A stretch of DNA of 64,000 bases from JACDAN01 sp963801855 (GCA_963801855.1 CAWDGK010000002.1:310001-374000), one strand, 5' to 3'; counted from the stretch's first letter, positions 44,318 through 52,787 are shown. The notes: generated by a model not told the origin, from the sequence alone. A program made the numbers and translations.

Positions 44318-44950
44318 CTAGGGGATGAGCCGCTGCCGGAGGGCCTCGGCGACTGCCTGCGTCCGGTTCTCTGCCTCGAGCTTGGAGATCGCGTTCCGCA
44401 CGTCGACGCGCACCGTCCCGGCCGAGACGAAGAGTCGCTCGCCGATCTGCTCGTAGTCGAGACCTTGGGAGAGCAGGCTCAGAACCTCACGCTCGCGGGG
44501 GCTCACGTCGGCGAGCTCGTGGTCGAGCTCCTGGCGGACGATCTCGCCGGCGAGATCGGCGTCGACGTAGATCCCCCCGTCGGCGACCGTCTGAATCGCC
44601 GTCGCGAGCTCATCGAGCGACGACGTCTTCACGATGAAGCCGCTGGCTCCGGCCTCGATGCCCGCCCGGAGGAGCGCCGTCTCGTCCTCACCCGTGAAGA
44701 GCAGGACTCGCGTCGGGCTCCCTCGCCCGGCAAGCGTCCGGACGACGTCGATTCCCGACATATCCGGCAGCTGGATGTCGACGACGGCGACGCGAGGCTC
44801 GGTCTCGGCGAGGCGTGCGAGCGCCGTAGCGCCGTCGGTCGCCGTGCCGACGACGGAGATGCCTCGGAGCGAAAGCGAGCGCGCGACAGCGTCGAGGACG
44901 GAGGGATGGTCGTCGACGACCACGCAGGTGACGGCGTCGGCCGTATCCAC
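44318..44950 (-). CDS. NarL/LuxR-type response regulator
   Basis: The 210-residue protein has a receiver (CVVVDDHPSVLDAVARSLS, phospho-Asp in VAVVDIQLPDMSG, FIVKTSSLDEL) and a LuxR helix-turn-helix (VSPREREVLSLLSQGLDYEQIG, VRVDVRNAISKLEAENRTQA). It resembles the regulator at 39654-40328 and may be a paralogue. GTG 44950 is used, with TAAGGT 10 nt upstream as a weak -10. It precedes the hybrid kinase on the same strand with a 69-nt gap. Confidence 0.93.
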   Translation of the reverse strand: MDTADAVTCVVVDDHPSVLDAVARSLSLRGISVVGTATDGATALARLAETEPRVAVVDIQLPDMSGIDVVRTLAGRGSPTRVLLFTGEDETALLRAGIEAGASGFIVKTSSLDELATAIQTVADGGIYVDADLAGEIVRQELDHELADVSPREREVLSLLSQGLDYEQIGERLFVSAGTVRVDVRNAISKLEAENRTQAVAEALRQRLIP

Positions 44951-44985
44951 GGCCCTGCGAACCTTAGGGCCTCGGCGGAGGCCTC

Positions 44986-44991
44986 TACACT
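44986..44991 (+). promoter_or_regulatory. -10 element (TACACT) for tRNA-Pro
   Basis: TACACT is 8 nt before the tRNA 5' end at 45000. Confidence 0.5.
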
Positions 44992-44999
44992 TTGCGGGG

Positions 45000-45073
45000 C
45001 GGGACGTAGCGCAGCCTGGTAGCGCGCCTGCTTTGGGAGCAGGAGGCCCCCGGTTCGAATCCGGGCGTCCCGA
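45000..45073 (+). tRNA. tRNA-Pro (UGG)
   Basis: The full cloverleaf is readable: acceptor CGGGACG with CGTCCCG, anticodon stem CCTGC/GCAGG around TTTGGGA (anticodon TGG), and T-arm CCCGG-TTCGAAT-CCGGG. The CCA end is not fully encoded. Confidence 0.95.
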
Positions 45074-45074
45074 C

Positions 45075-45459
45075 CTATTCGGCGGGAAGCGGTTCCCAGA
45101 ACACGATAGACGAAGAACGGCAGGCCGCCGCTCCTCGTCTCGCCGACCCGGAACTCGCAGGGGAGCGCGCTGCCGTCCTTGTGCTTCATGTTTCCTCGGC
45201 CCGCGCGCAGCTCGCCACGCACGATCTGGGCGAGGGCCGACGGGACACGGTCGGGCTCGAACGCGAGCGCTCGTGCGCCCGCCTGCAGCAGCTCGTCTCG
45301 CGTGTACCCCGTCAGCTCGCAGGCGTGCCGGTTCACGGCCAGGTAGGAACCCTGGTCGTCCAGGACGATCGCCCCGACAGGCGCATGCTCGAGCGCCTCG
45401 CCGAGAAGGGTCTCCTGGACGAGATCGAGCCTTGCAGTGAGCAGGTGAGGAACGGTCAT
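45075..45459 (-). CDS. PAS-domain protein (likely frame break near its end)
   Basis: About 128 residues form one PAS domain (ALEHAPVGAIVLDDQGSYLAV, ACELTGYTRDELL, GNMKHKDGSALPCEFRVG). The open frame would run on through the tRNA-Pro gene, which is not credible. A one-base excess near 45110 switches to a frame reading IVFWEPLPAE and a TAG at 45077-45075, 2 nt from the tRNA. That end is proposed. No output domain follows, so it may be an adaptor or small sensor. Confidence 0.65.
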
Positions 45460-45535
45460 GGGCGCCAGGACACGGTGCCACTGGTCCGGGCTGCGCGCAA
45501 TAGGCCATGTGGCCCATCTTTGAGCGGCCTCGGGC

Positions 45536-46279
45536 CTAACCCTTTTGCTCGTCGGCGAGGAACCGGAAGAAGAAAACGGTGAACGCGGCGAAGAAGACGA
45601 CCGCCTGCTCGACCGACATCGTCACCCCCGCGATCTGCTGGTCGGCGTGCGGGCCGAGCCCCCAGAGGCCCCCGCCCTCGACGTAGTAGTCGTACACGGG
45701 CTCCGGGACGAGGGCGAGCACCAGGCCGATCGGGCTCGCCAGGATGAAGGCAAGGAAGAGATAGAGCGCGCGGCCGGCGTTCGAAACGTGATGCGGCGCC
45801 TCCTGAAGCAGCGGCCACCAGAGGAGCATTCCCGCAGCGAGATAGGTGGCGTGCTCGAGGTGGAGGAGCGTGGACGGATGCTCGAGGGCGGTGTCGTACG
45901 CGGGCGGCAGATGCCAGGCGAAGTACGTGAGCAGCCAGATCCCGAGCGCGACCGGCGGGCGCGTCAGGGCCCGAACCGGGGCGAAACGCGTCAGGCGTAC
46001 CGCGAGGAGCGGCGGAATCCCGAGGACGAGGAGCGCCGGCGCCCACTCGGCGAGGATCACGTTTTGGAGCAGATGCGCGGAGAGCAGGTGGTACGTCAGC
46101 GCCTCGAGCGGAGTCACCGCGGTCACGAGGAGGAGCACGCAGCCGGCCGCGAACGCAGCGATGCGCCAGCCCTCAACCGGACGGCCGCGGATCGCAAGCG
46201 TGTACGCGAGGGCGAGGGCGGCGATGCCGAGCGTCGCCTCCGGGTGGACGGTCCACGAGTACGGGTCAGGGCGTGAGAT
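45536..46279 (-). CDS. CtaG-like cytochrome c oxidase assembly factor
   Basis: This membrane protein of about 247 residues with six or seven helices is of the caa3-type CtaG family (DPYSWTVHPEATLG, LLSAHLLQNVILAEWAPALLVLG, FAWHLPPAYDTAL, the final VSVEQAVVFFAAFTVFF). CtaG proteins help assemble the copper centre of terminal oxidases. The conserved N-terminus begins in frame at 46279 with no ATG, GTG or TTG. ATC 46279 lies 8 nt after a TAGCGT -10 that overlaps the tRNA-Gly -10 on the other strand, so an ATC start is proposed. GTG 46138 would lose a conserved part. Confidence 0.8.
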   Translation of the reverse strand: MSRPDPYSWTVHPEATLGIAALALAYTLAIRGRPVEGWRIAAFAAGCVLLLVTAVTPLEALTYHLLSAHLLQNVILAEWAPALLVLGIPPLLAVRLTRFAPVRALTRPPVALGIWLLTYFAWHLPPAYDTALEHPSTLLHLEHATYLAAGMLLWWPLLQEAPHHVSNAGRALYLFLAFILASPIGLVLALVPEPVYDYYVEGGGLWGLGPHADQQIAGVTMSVEQAVVFFAAFTVFFFRFLADEQKG

Positions 46280-46286
46280 CGGGCGC

Positions 46287-46293
46287 TACGCTA
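46287..46293. promoter_or_regulatory. Overlapping -10 elements for tRNA-Gly (TACGCT) and CtaG (TAGCGT)
   Basis: TACGCT (46287-46292, plus) is 10 nt before tRNA-Gly. TAGCGT (46293-46288, minus) is 8 nt before the ATC proposed as the CtaG start. Confidence 0.45.
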
Positions 46294-46302
46294 GTCCCGC
46301 GC

Positions 46303-46373
46303 GCGGGCGTAGCTCAATGGTAGAGCCCTAGCCTTCCAAGCTAGTTATGCGGGTTCGATCCCCGCCGCCCGCT
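46303..46373 (+). tRNA. tRNA-Gly (UCC)
   Basis: The acceptor GCGGGCG/CGCCCGC, the anticodon stem CTAGC/GCTAG around CTTCCAA (anticodon TCC) and the T-arm GCGGG-TTCGATC-CCCGC define tRNA-Gly. The CCA end is not encoded. Confidence 0.95.
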
Positions 46374-46403
46374 CTCCGAGCGCTTTTGGTCGACAGGCTC
46401 GCC

Positions 46404-46430
46404 TCAAGTCAACGGCCCATGTGCCGATAG
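46404..46430 (+). promoter_or_regulatory. Candidate sigma-28 (FliA/WhiG-type) promoter
   Basis: TCAAGTCA, then 11 nt, then GCCGATAG: the spacing and the -10 fit the sigma-28 consensus (TAAAGTTT-N11-GCCGATAA). Initiation would fall near 46437-46440, just before the kinase start codons. Confidence 0.5.
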
Positions 46431-46444
46431 CAACCAACGTGGGG

Positions 46445-49438
46445 ATGGTTCCAGCGGCGGTGAGACAGGGTCTCTCGCGCACGGTCCGGATTCGAGAGCT
46501 CCCGCTCCGCGCCTACTTCGTCATCCTCGTGCTCGTCTTCGTTGCCGCGGCGGTTGCAGCGAGCTTCTACGTGCACCGCCAGGCCGACCAGCGGGCGCGT
46601 GCGGATTCCGTCGAATCCGCCGGGTTCGCAGCCAAGACCGCCGCGACCCAGCTCGGCAACCACATAACGAGCCTCAAGGCGACGACGGCGGCGCTTGCGG
46701 CCCTCCCGACGATCGGCCGGGCGCTCAAGAATCCGGCCGGCTGTTCGCTCACCCACGATGGGCTGGCTGGAGCGGACCGGGGCCACATCGACATCATTCG
46801 CGCTGACGGGACGGTCGCTTGCTCGTCGAGGAAGCTCAGCGGCAAACCTGTCTACGCAGGAAGCGCCTGGCTACGCAGGGCGCTGGACAAGACGGTCTTC
46901 GTCGCGCCCGCTCTCGACCGGGCGACGGGCGCCCAGGCCGCGATCGCGGCAGTGCCGATTCCAGGAGGGGCCGGCGTCGTTGCCGGCTTCACGGATCTCA
47001 CGGCCGCGGGTCCCACGCTCGTATCGCTTTACGGCGGAGGCGAGTCGATCGCGTTCCTCGTCACCACGCAGGATCGCCGACGAGTCCTCGCGCGCTCGAT
47101 CGATCCGGCGAGGTGGATTGGGACTCCTCTTCGCGGGACGCCGTTTGCGCGTGCCGGGGCTGGAACCGAGCTGCGCGATCTCGACGGTACCCCGCGACTC
47201 TTTGAGCAGGCTCTCGTGCCCGGACTGGGCTGGCACTTCTTCGCCGGCGAGGAAAGGGAGTCGGCACTGGCGTCCTCGCACGAGATGCTCCGAAGCCAGC
47301 TCGCGATCATCCTCGCCGGCCTGATCGCCTTCCTGATCGTTGCGTGGTTCGCCTACAGAAACATCGCAGCACCCATCCGGCGCCTCAGCGGCGACCTGCG
47401 ATCGCGAACCACCGGCTCCTTCGGGCCACCCGTACCGGTCGGCGGTCCCGTCGAGGTGGCGGCGCTCGCCGAGGACTTCAACCGACTGATGACGTCGGTC
47501 GACCGAGAATTGCGTGAGCGCGAGAGGGCCGAAGAGATGACGCGCTCAGCCGAGCGGAACTACCGCCTCCTGTTCGAGAACAACCCCAGTCCGATGTGGG
47601 TGTACGACGGCGAGACCCTGCGCTTCATGGCAGTGAACGACCAGGCGGTTTCCAACTATGGCTACTCACGCGAGGAGTTCCTCGAGATGACCATCGAGGA
47701 AATCCGTGACCCGGCCGAGGTGGATCGCCTCCACGCGCTCATCCAGGCACAGGGACAGAGTGCCGTGCGCGGGGTCATCCAGGCCGGCATCTGGCAGCAC
47801 CGCCGCAAGGACGGGAAGGTCTTCGATGTCGACATCACGTCGCACGAGCACGAGTTCGAAGGACGAGCCGCTCGTGTCGTGCTCGCGAACGACGTGACCG
47901 ACCGTGTTCGAGCGGAGAAGGCGTTGCGCGCCAGCGAAGAGCGTTACCGCGATCTCTTCGAGAACGCGAGCGACCTGATCGCAACGGTCGACCTGGATGG
48001 GCATCTGACCGCGGTGAACGAGGCGTTCGTGAAGACCCTCGGCTACAGCAGAGAGGAGCTGATCGGGAAATCGCTCGACGAGCTGGTGCCCGAACAGCAG
48101 ATCGACCGCCTCCAGGTGGCACGCGAAGGCAAGCTCCACGACAGTGCGTCTGCGACCGTCTACGAGCATGAGCTGATCGCCAAGGACGGGCGCCAGGTGG
48201 AGGTAGAGGCTGCCACCCGGCTGATCCACAAGGACGGCATCCCGATCGGTATCGAGGCAATCTGCCGCGACATCAGCGAGCGAAAGCAGCTCGAGGAGCA
48301 GCTCCGCCAGGCGCAGCGGCTCGAGTCCGTGGGCAAGCTCGCCGGCGGAATCGCGCACGACTTCAACAATCTCCTCACCGTGATCGGCGGTTACACCGAA
48401 GCCCTGCTTCCGGAAGCCGATTCGCGCTCTGAGCCGGGCCTCAAGGAGATCGCCGCGGCGTCGCATCGCGCGTCGCTCCTGACCCGTCAACTCCTGGCGT
48501 TCAGCCGCCGGCAGGTCCTCGAGCCGAAGATTCTCGATCCGAACGACATCCTCAACGGCGTCGCCCCCATGCTGACCCGGCTGATCGGCGAGCACATCGA
48601 GCTCGTCACGGTCGCGCACCCGAACCCCCTGATGGTGTGCGCCGACGTGGGTCAGCTCGAACAGGTGCTCGTGAACCTCGCCGTCAACGCGCGAGACGCG
48701 ATGCCAGAGGGCGGAAAACTGACGATCCAAACAGCGAGCGCCGAGCTCGACGAGTACTACGTGGCCCACCATCCCGGTTCGCACACCGGCCCTCATGCCG
48801 TGTTCGCGGTCACCGACACCGGCACGGGCATGAGCCCCGAGACACTCGCCCAGATGTTCGATCCTTTCTTCACGACCAAGCCCGTTGGCGAAGGGACGGG
48901 CCTGGGGCTCGCGACCGTCTACGGGATCGTCAAGCAGAGCGGCGGAAACATCTGGGCGTACAGCGAGCCCGGAATCGGAACGACGTTCAAGGTCTATCTC
49001 CCCGCGGCGGAGGGCCGTCCTCTGGCCGCCACACGATCGGCCGAGGCTGCACCGCAGGGAACGGAACGGATTCTGATCGCGGAGGACGAGCAGAGCCTGC
49101 GCACCCTCACGACGCGGATGCTCGAGCAGCGTGGCTACTCCGTGATCGCCGCGGACTGCGCGGAACACGCACTCGAGATCATCGAGGAGGAGCCCGGCCA
49201 GATCGACTTGCTCGTGACCGACGTCGTGATGCCACAGATGAGTGGGCGCGCCCTCGCCGACTGCGTGCGAGAGAGCAATCCGACGATGCGTGTGCTCTTC
49301 ATCTCCGGTTACGCAGACGAGGTCCTCACGGGCGGTCCGCTCGAGCAGGGGTCGGCGTTTCTCGAAAAGCCTTTCTCGGGCAACGATCTCGCGCTCAAGG
49401 TGCGCGAGACGCTCGACTCGCTGGTTCCCAGTACCTAG
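46445..49438 (+). CDS. Hybrid histidine kinase with extracellular sensor, HAMP, two PAS domains and receiver
   Basis: The 997-residue kinase has a membrane helix (about 24-42), an extracellular Cache-like domain (about 45-280), a second helix, HAMP, two PAS domains (LLFENNPSPMWVYDGETLRF and LFENASDLIATVDLDGHLT), HisKA (GKLAGGIAHDFNNLLTVIGG), HATPase (VNLAVNARDAMPEGG, GEGTGLGLATVYGIV) and a C-terminal receiver (ILIAEDEQSLRTLTT, Asp in LLVTDVVMPQMSG). ATG 46445 is chosen over the longer 46421 start because the latter lies in a sigma-28-like promoter. GTG 46439 is equally possible. Confidence 0.93.
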   Translation: MVPAAVRQGLSRTVRIRELPLRAYFVILVLVFVAAAVAASFYVHRQADQRARADSVESAGFAAKTAATQLGNHITSLKATTAALAALPTIGRALKNPAGCSLTHDGLAGADRGHIDIIRADGTVACSSRKLSGKPVYAGSAWLRRALDKTVFVAPALDRATGAQAAIAAVPIPGGAGVVAGFTDLTAAGPTLVSLYGGGESIAFLVTTQDRRRVLARSIDPARWIGTPLRGTPFARAGAGTELRDLDGTPRLFEQALVPGLGWHFFAGEERESALASSHEMLRSQLAIILAGLIAFLIVAWFAYRNIAAPIRRLSGDLRSRTTGSFGPPVPVGGPVEVAALAEDFNRLMTSVDRELRERERAEEMTRSAERNYRLLFENNPSPMWVYDGETLRFMAVNDQAVSNYGYSREEFLEMTIEEIRDPAEVDRLHALIQAQGQSAVRGVIQAGIWQHRRKDGKVFDVDITSHEHEFEGRAARVVLANDVTDRVRAEKALRASEERYRDLFENASDLIATVDLDGHLTAVNEAFVKTLGYSREELIGKSLDELVPEQQIDRLQVAREGKLHDSASATVYEHELIAKDGRQVEVEAATRLIHKDGIPIGIEAICRDISERKQLEEQLRQAQRLESVGKLAGGIAHDFNNLLTVIGGYTEALLPEADSRSEPGLKEIAAASHRASLLTRQLLAFSRRQVLEPKILDPNDILNGVAPMLTRLIGEHIELVTVAHPNPLMVCADVGQLEQVLVNLAVNARDAMPEGGKLTIQTASAELDEYYVAHHPGSHTGPHAVFAVTDTGTGMSPETLAQMFDPFFTTKPVGEGTGLGLATVYGIVKQSGGNIWAYSEPGIGTTFKVYLPAAEGRPLAATRSAEAAPQGTERILIAEDEQSLRTLTTRMLEQRGYSVIAADCAEHALEIIEEEPGQIDLLVTDVVMPQMSGRALADCVRESNPTMRVLFISGYADEVLTGGPLEQGSAFLEKPFSGNDLALKVRETLDSLVPST

Positions 49439-49890
49439 GCCAGCTCGACGCGATCGATCGTGATCGGCGTCCTCGGCCGGTCGTCGTCGTCCCGGTCCGC
49501 TTCCGAAATCCGGTCGACGACGTCCATCCCCGCCGTGACCTTTCCGAACACCGTGTGCTTGCCGTCGAGCCAGGGCGTCGCTTCGGCCGTGACGACGAAG
49601 AACTGGCTGCCGTTCGTGTTCGGCCCGGCGTTCGCCATCGCCAGGGCTCCGCGGGCCACGGGATGGTCATTGAACTCGTCCTCGAACTCGTAGCCCGGGC
49701 CGCCCATTCCGGTCCCGGTCGGATCGCCGCCCTGGATCATGAAGTCGGGGATGACGCGGTGGAAGACGACGCCGTCGTAGAAGCCGTCCTTCGCGAGCTT
49801 CACGAAGTTCTCGACGGTCTTGGGGGCGTCGTCCGGGAAGAGCTCCAGCTCGATGGCGCCTTCGCTCGTGTGGAGAGTTGCACGACTCAC
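49435..49890 (-). CDS. Cyclophilin-type peptidyl-prolyl cis-trans isomerase
   Basis: The 151-residue protein has the cyclophilin core: FVKLAKDGFYDGVVFHRVIP (active-site Arg), FMIQGGDPTGTG, ALAMANAGPNTNGSQFFV and LDGKHTVFGKV. There is no signal peptide, so it is cytosolic. GTG 49890 overlaps the stop of the small gene upstream. The stop shares CTAG with that of the hybrid kinase. Confidence 0.95.
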   Translation of the reverse strand: MSRATLHTSEGAIELELFPDDAPKTVENFVKLAKDGFYDGVVFHRVIPDFMIQGGDPTGTGMGGPGYEFEDEFNDHPVARGALAMANAGPNTNGSQFFVVTAEATPWLDGKHTVFGKVTAGMDVVDRISEADRDDDDRPRTPITIDRVELA

Positions 49891-50184
49891 GAGGGCATCC
49901 TGTCAGCCAGGGGCTCGAGCGCGCCTGCCGTCGGCTCGAGGTCGCCGGCTTCGAGCCGCTCCGCGACGTCGCGCGCGAGCGCCCGCGCCTCGCTCTCGTT
50001 CTCGGGCCGGAGCACGGTGTTGACCGTCGCGGAGACCTCGCCGTCCTCGAGGAGCTCGATCGCCACCGTGTCGAGTTCCCGCCTCGCCACATACGGGATC
50101 CTCCGGGATCCCGACCCGGACGACGATCTGCCGCCCGTCCGGAAGCGCGGCAGGCTGCTCGATCGGCTGGGCTCGAAGGCTCAT
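49887..50184 (-). CDS. Small conserved-looking protein of unknown function (one frame break)
   Basis: This protein of about 98 residues starts MSLRAQPIEQPAALPDGRQI and continues VARRELDTVAIELLEDGEV to ADRMPS. One extra G in GATCCCGTATGTGG near 50095 separates the two halves. The N-terminal part looks like a beta-strand-rich fold with IVVRVGIPEDP; the rest is charged. No family is recognised. It is coupled to the cyclophilin gene (GTGA). Confidence 0.65.
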
Positions 50185-50245
50185 GCGTTGTTCATTTCAC
50201 CACGGCCGGCACCCAAACGTCCGACCCTCAAGCGAAGCTGGCTTC

Positions 50246-51319
50246 GTGAACCTCGACGAGCGGATCGTTCGCTTCCGCCCGACGACGGTCCTGGCCGTCC
50301 TCGGGCTCACCTTCGGCTTCCTCCTGCTCCTCTACATCACCTGGCTCTCGCGCCAGGTCCTGACCTGGATTCTCGTCGCGATCTTCCTGACGCTGGCCCT
50401 GAATCCGGCGGTGGAGGCTCTGCAGCGCCGGGGCCTGAAGGCGCGCGGGGCCGCGGCGGCGGTCACGTTCCTCTTGGCACTCGGGATCATCGTCGGGGCC
50501 GGAACGCTCTTCATCCCGACGCTCGTCGACGAGGCGAAGGGCTTTGCGGACAGCCTCCCGGACTACGTGCGTGACGTCTCTGCGGGACGCGGTCCCCTCG
50601 GCCAATTGTCCGAGAAGTACAACCTCGAGGAGCGGGTCCGGGCTTCCGTCGAGGACGGCGGGGCGGCCGGCTTGCTCGGCCTTTCCGGCACGGCGATCTC
50701 GGTGACCCAGAGCGTGCTCACCTTCATCGTCGCCGTCGTCACGATCGCGTTCCTGACCTTCTTCATGCTGCTCGAGGGCCCGAAGTGGATGGAGCGCTTC
50801 TACGGGCTCCTGCCCGAGGGGTCTCAGACCAAGTGGCGCGGGATCGGTGACCAGATCTATCGCACCGTCGGCGGCTACGTGACGGGCAACCTGTTGATCA
50901 GCCTGATCGCAGGGATCGTGTCGACGATCGTGCTCCTGATCATGGACGTGCCCTACGCGTTCGCCCTCGGTCTCCTGGTCGCGATTCTGGACCTGATTCC
51001 CCTTGCAGGCGCAACGCTTGCGGCGATTCTTGTCAGCACCGTCGCCTTCCTGAGCTCCGTCCCCGCCGGAATCGTCGTTCTGATCTTCTTCATCGTCTAC
51101 CAGCAGATCGAGAACCATGTGCTTCAGCCGGTCGTGTACAGCCGCACGGTCCAGCTGTCACCCCTCGCGATTCTCGTCTCGGTGCTGATCGGCGCCAAGA
51201 TCGCCGGCGTCCTGGGCGCTCTGGCCGCCATCCCGGTCGCCGGCGCGATCCAGGTACTCATCATGGCCTGGCTGCAGGCCCGCCGCGAGCGAGCGGGCCG
51301 CGAGCCGGCTCCCGTTTAG
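50246..51319 (+). CDS. AI-2E family transporter (TqsA/PerM-like)
   Basis: This 357-residue polytopic protein has eight hydrophobic helices with the family pattern LILVAIFLTLALNPAVEALQRRG-type N-terminal region, an extended loop (DYVRDVSAGRGPLGQLSEKY), and C-terminal LDLIPLAGATLAAILVST and QQIENHVLQPVVYSRTVQLS. Members export small molecules or act in sodium/proton transport; the substrate is not known. GTG 50246 gives NLDERIVRFRPTTVLAVLG, the family's cytosolic start. Confidence 0.9.
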   Translation: MNLDERIVRFRPTTVLAVLGLTFGFLLLLYITWLSRQVLTWILVAIFLTLALNPAVEALQRRGLKARGAAAAVTFLLALGIIVGAGTLFIPTLVDEAKGFADSLPDYVRDVSAGRGPLGQLSEKYNLEERVRASVEDGGAAGLLGLSGTAISVTQSVLTFIVAVVTIAFLTFFMLLEGPKWMERFYGLLPEGSQTKWRGIGDQIYRTVGGYVTGNLLISLIAGIVSTIVLLIMDVPYAFALGLLVAILDLIPLAGATLAAILVSTVAFLSSVPAGIVVLIFFIVYQQIENHVLQPVVYSRTVQLSPLAILVSVLIGAKIAGVLGALAAIPVAGAIQVLIMAWLQARRERAGREPAPV

Positions 51320-51382
51320 GAGTACCCCGGAATCCCTCGGTAGGGGGAGTCCATTCGAGGTATCCCCGCCGATGTCGAAGGC

Positions 51383-52018
51383 ATGTGGAGGGGTCTGGCT
51401 GCTGTTCTCTGTGCGATCGCGCTCGCCTCGTCGTTCGCCATCGGCGCGGGTGACGCCGCTGTGGCCGAGAGCGTCGAGACGCTCGTTCGGGCCCAGCTCA
51501 AGGTCAGCGTCAATGCCGGCTCGACCACCGCCACCGCCGCACCTGCCGGCAAGACGGCGCCGGCGAGCAGCAGGGCACGGTCTGCGATGGCCGTCCTCGA
51601 AGATTCGATCATCGACCGGATGAACCAGATCCGGCGCGCTAAAGGCCTCCATCCGCTCCGCGCAAATGCTCGACTTCGCGCAGCGTCCCTCTTCCATTCC
51701 CGCGACATGGGCCGGCGCGGCTACTTCGAGCACGACTCGATCAGCGGCACGGCGTTCTGGCGCCGCATCGAGCGCTTCTATCCCTCGCGCGGCTTCCGCT
51801 CCTGGACCGTCGGCGAGAACCTGCTCTGGGGCACCGACACCTACGACGCGGCCTTCGCCGTGCGTGAGTGGATGAACAGCCCTCCGCACCGCGTGAACAT
51901 CCTCTCGCGCGACTGGCGTGAGGTCGGGATCGGCGCCGTGTACTTCGCGAACGCCGGCGGCGAGTACAGAGGCCGCCGGGTCACGATCATCACAGCCGAC
52001 TTCGGCGCCAGGCGCTAG
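51383..52018 (+). CDS. Secreted CAP/SCP-domain protein
   Basis: The 211-residue protein has a signal peptide (WRGLAAVLCAIALASSFAIG) and a CAP domain: DRMNQIRRAKGLHPLRANARLR, HSRDMGRRGYFEHDSI, VGENLLWG, and VREWMNSPPHRVNILSRDWREVGIG. A low-complexity Thr/Ala/Pro linker (TTATAAPAGKTAPASS) precedes the domain. The function of bacterial CAP proteins is mostly unknown. A GGGGATACC motif (minus 51367-51359) shared with two other gaps lies 16 nt upstream. Confidence 0.9.
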   Translation: MWRGLAAVLCAIALASSFAIGAGDAAVAESVETLVRAQLKVSVNAGSTTATAAPAGKTAPASSRARSAMAVLEDSIIDRMNQIRRAKGLHPLRANARLRAASLFHSRDMGRRGYFEHDSISGTAFWRRIERFYPSRGFRSWTVGENLLWGTDTYDAAFAVREWMNSPPHRVNILSRDWREVGIGAVYFANAGGEYRGRRVTIITADFGARR

Positions 52019-52042
52019 AGCGGTTCCAGCTCCGCGCGGCGC

Positions 52043-52048
52043 TACGCT
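52043..52048 (+). promoter_or_regulatory. -10 element (TACGCT) for tRNA-Arg (UCU)
   Basis: TACGCT is 8 nt before the tRNA 5' end at 52057. Confidence 0.5.
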
Positions 52049-52056
52049 TCGCGCAG

Positions 52057-52128
52057 GCGCCCGTAGCTCAGTGGAAGAGCAGCGGACTTCTAATCCGCCG
52101 GTCGGAGGTTCGAATCCTCCCGGGCGCG
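52057..52128 (+). tRNA. tRNA-Arg (UCU)
   Basis: The acceptor GCGCCCG/CGGGCGC, the anticodon stem GCGGA/TCCGC around CTTCTAA (anticodon TCT) and the T-arm GGAGG-TTCGAAT-CCTCC are readable. The HAD gene starts 2 nt after the tRNA. Confidence 0.95.
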
Positions 52129-52130
52129 TA

Positions 52131-52784
52131 GTGCACCCCGCCGCCCTCCTGGACGTCGACGGGACGCTCGTCGACTCGAACTATCAACACGCGCTCGCGT
52201 GGTGGCGGGCATTTTCCCGGCACGGCATCACACTGCCGATCTGGCGGATCCACCGGCATGTCGGGATGGGCGGCGACCAGCTCGTCCCGGCCCTCGTTCC
52301 CGGCATCGACCGAGCCCGGCACGAGGCAATCGAGGAGACCCGCGGAGAGGAGTACGCCGATCTGATCGGCGAAGTCCAGTCTCTGCAGGGCGCCCACGAG
52401 CTGATCGCCGAGCTCAAGGAGCGGGGCCACGCCGTCGTCCTCGCGAGCTCGTCGCCGCTCGACGAGCTCGACCGCTATCTCGACCTCCTCGACGCACGGG
52501 GGCTCGCCGACGCGTGGACGACGAAGGACGACGTGGACGCGACGAAGCCGAAGCCCGACCTCGTTCTGGCCGCCCGCGAGAAGGCCGGCAGAGGCGATGC
52601 GGTCATGGTCGGAGACACACCGTGGGACATCGAGGCGGCCCGCAAGGCCGGCGTCCCGACGATCTGCGTGATCACGGGCGGTTTCTCCCGGCAGGAGCTC
52701 GAGGATGCGGGCGCGGCGATGGTGTTCGAAAGCGTCGACGATTTGCGCGAGAACCTCGACGAGACCCCGCTATCCTCGTCGTAG
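52131..52784 (+). CDS. HAD-like hydrolase (phosphoglycolate phosphatase-type)
   Basis: The 217-residue HAD has the nucleophile motif LLDVDGTLVDSNY, motif II VLASSSP (Ser), the Lys in TKPKPD and the acidic motif VMVGDTPWDIEAA, with a helical cap. The likely substrate is a small phosphoester. GTG 52131 is 2 nt after tRNA-Arg, so the mRNA could be a leaderless product of tRNA processing. The last codons overlap the tRNA-His promoter. Confidence 0.9.
   Translation: MHPAALLDVDGTLVDSNYQHALAWWRAFSRHGITLPIWRIHRHVGMGGDQLVPALVPGIDRARHEAIEETRGEEYADLIGEVQSLQGAHELIAELKERGHAVVLASSSPLDELDRYLDLLDARGLADAWTTKDDVDATKPKPDLVLAAREKAGRGDAVMVGDTPWDIEAARKAGVPTICVITGGFSRQELEDAGAAMVFESVDDLRENLDETPLSSS
52771..52776 (+). 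promoter_or_regulatory. -10 element (TATCCT) for tRNA-His
   Basis: TATCCT is 11 nt before tRNA-His and lies inside the 3' end of the HAD gene. Confidence 0.45.
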
Positions 52785-52787
52785 TGC

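Noticed and set aside
52020..52056. Partial copy of the GC-rich module before tRNA-Arg
   Set aside because: It shares GCGGCGCTACGCTTCGCGC-like letters but has neither hairpin. Part of it is the tRNA -10 element.
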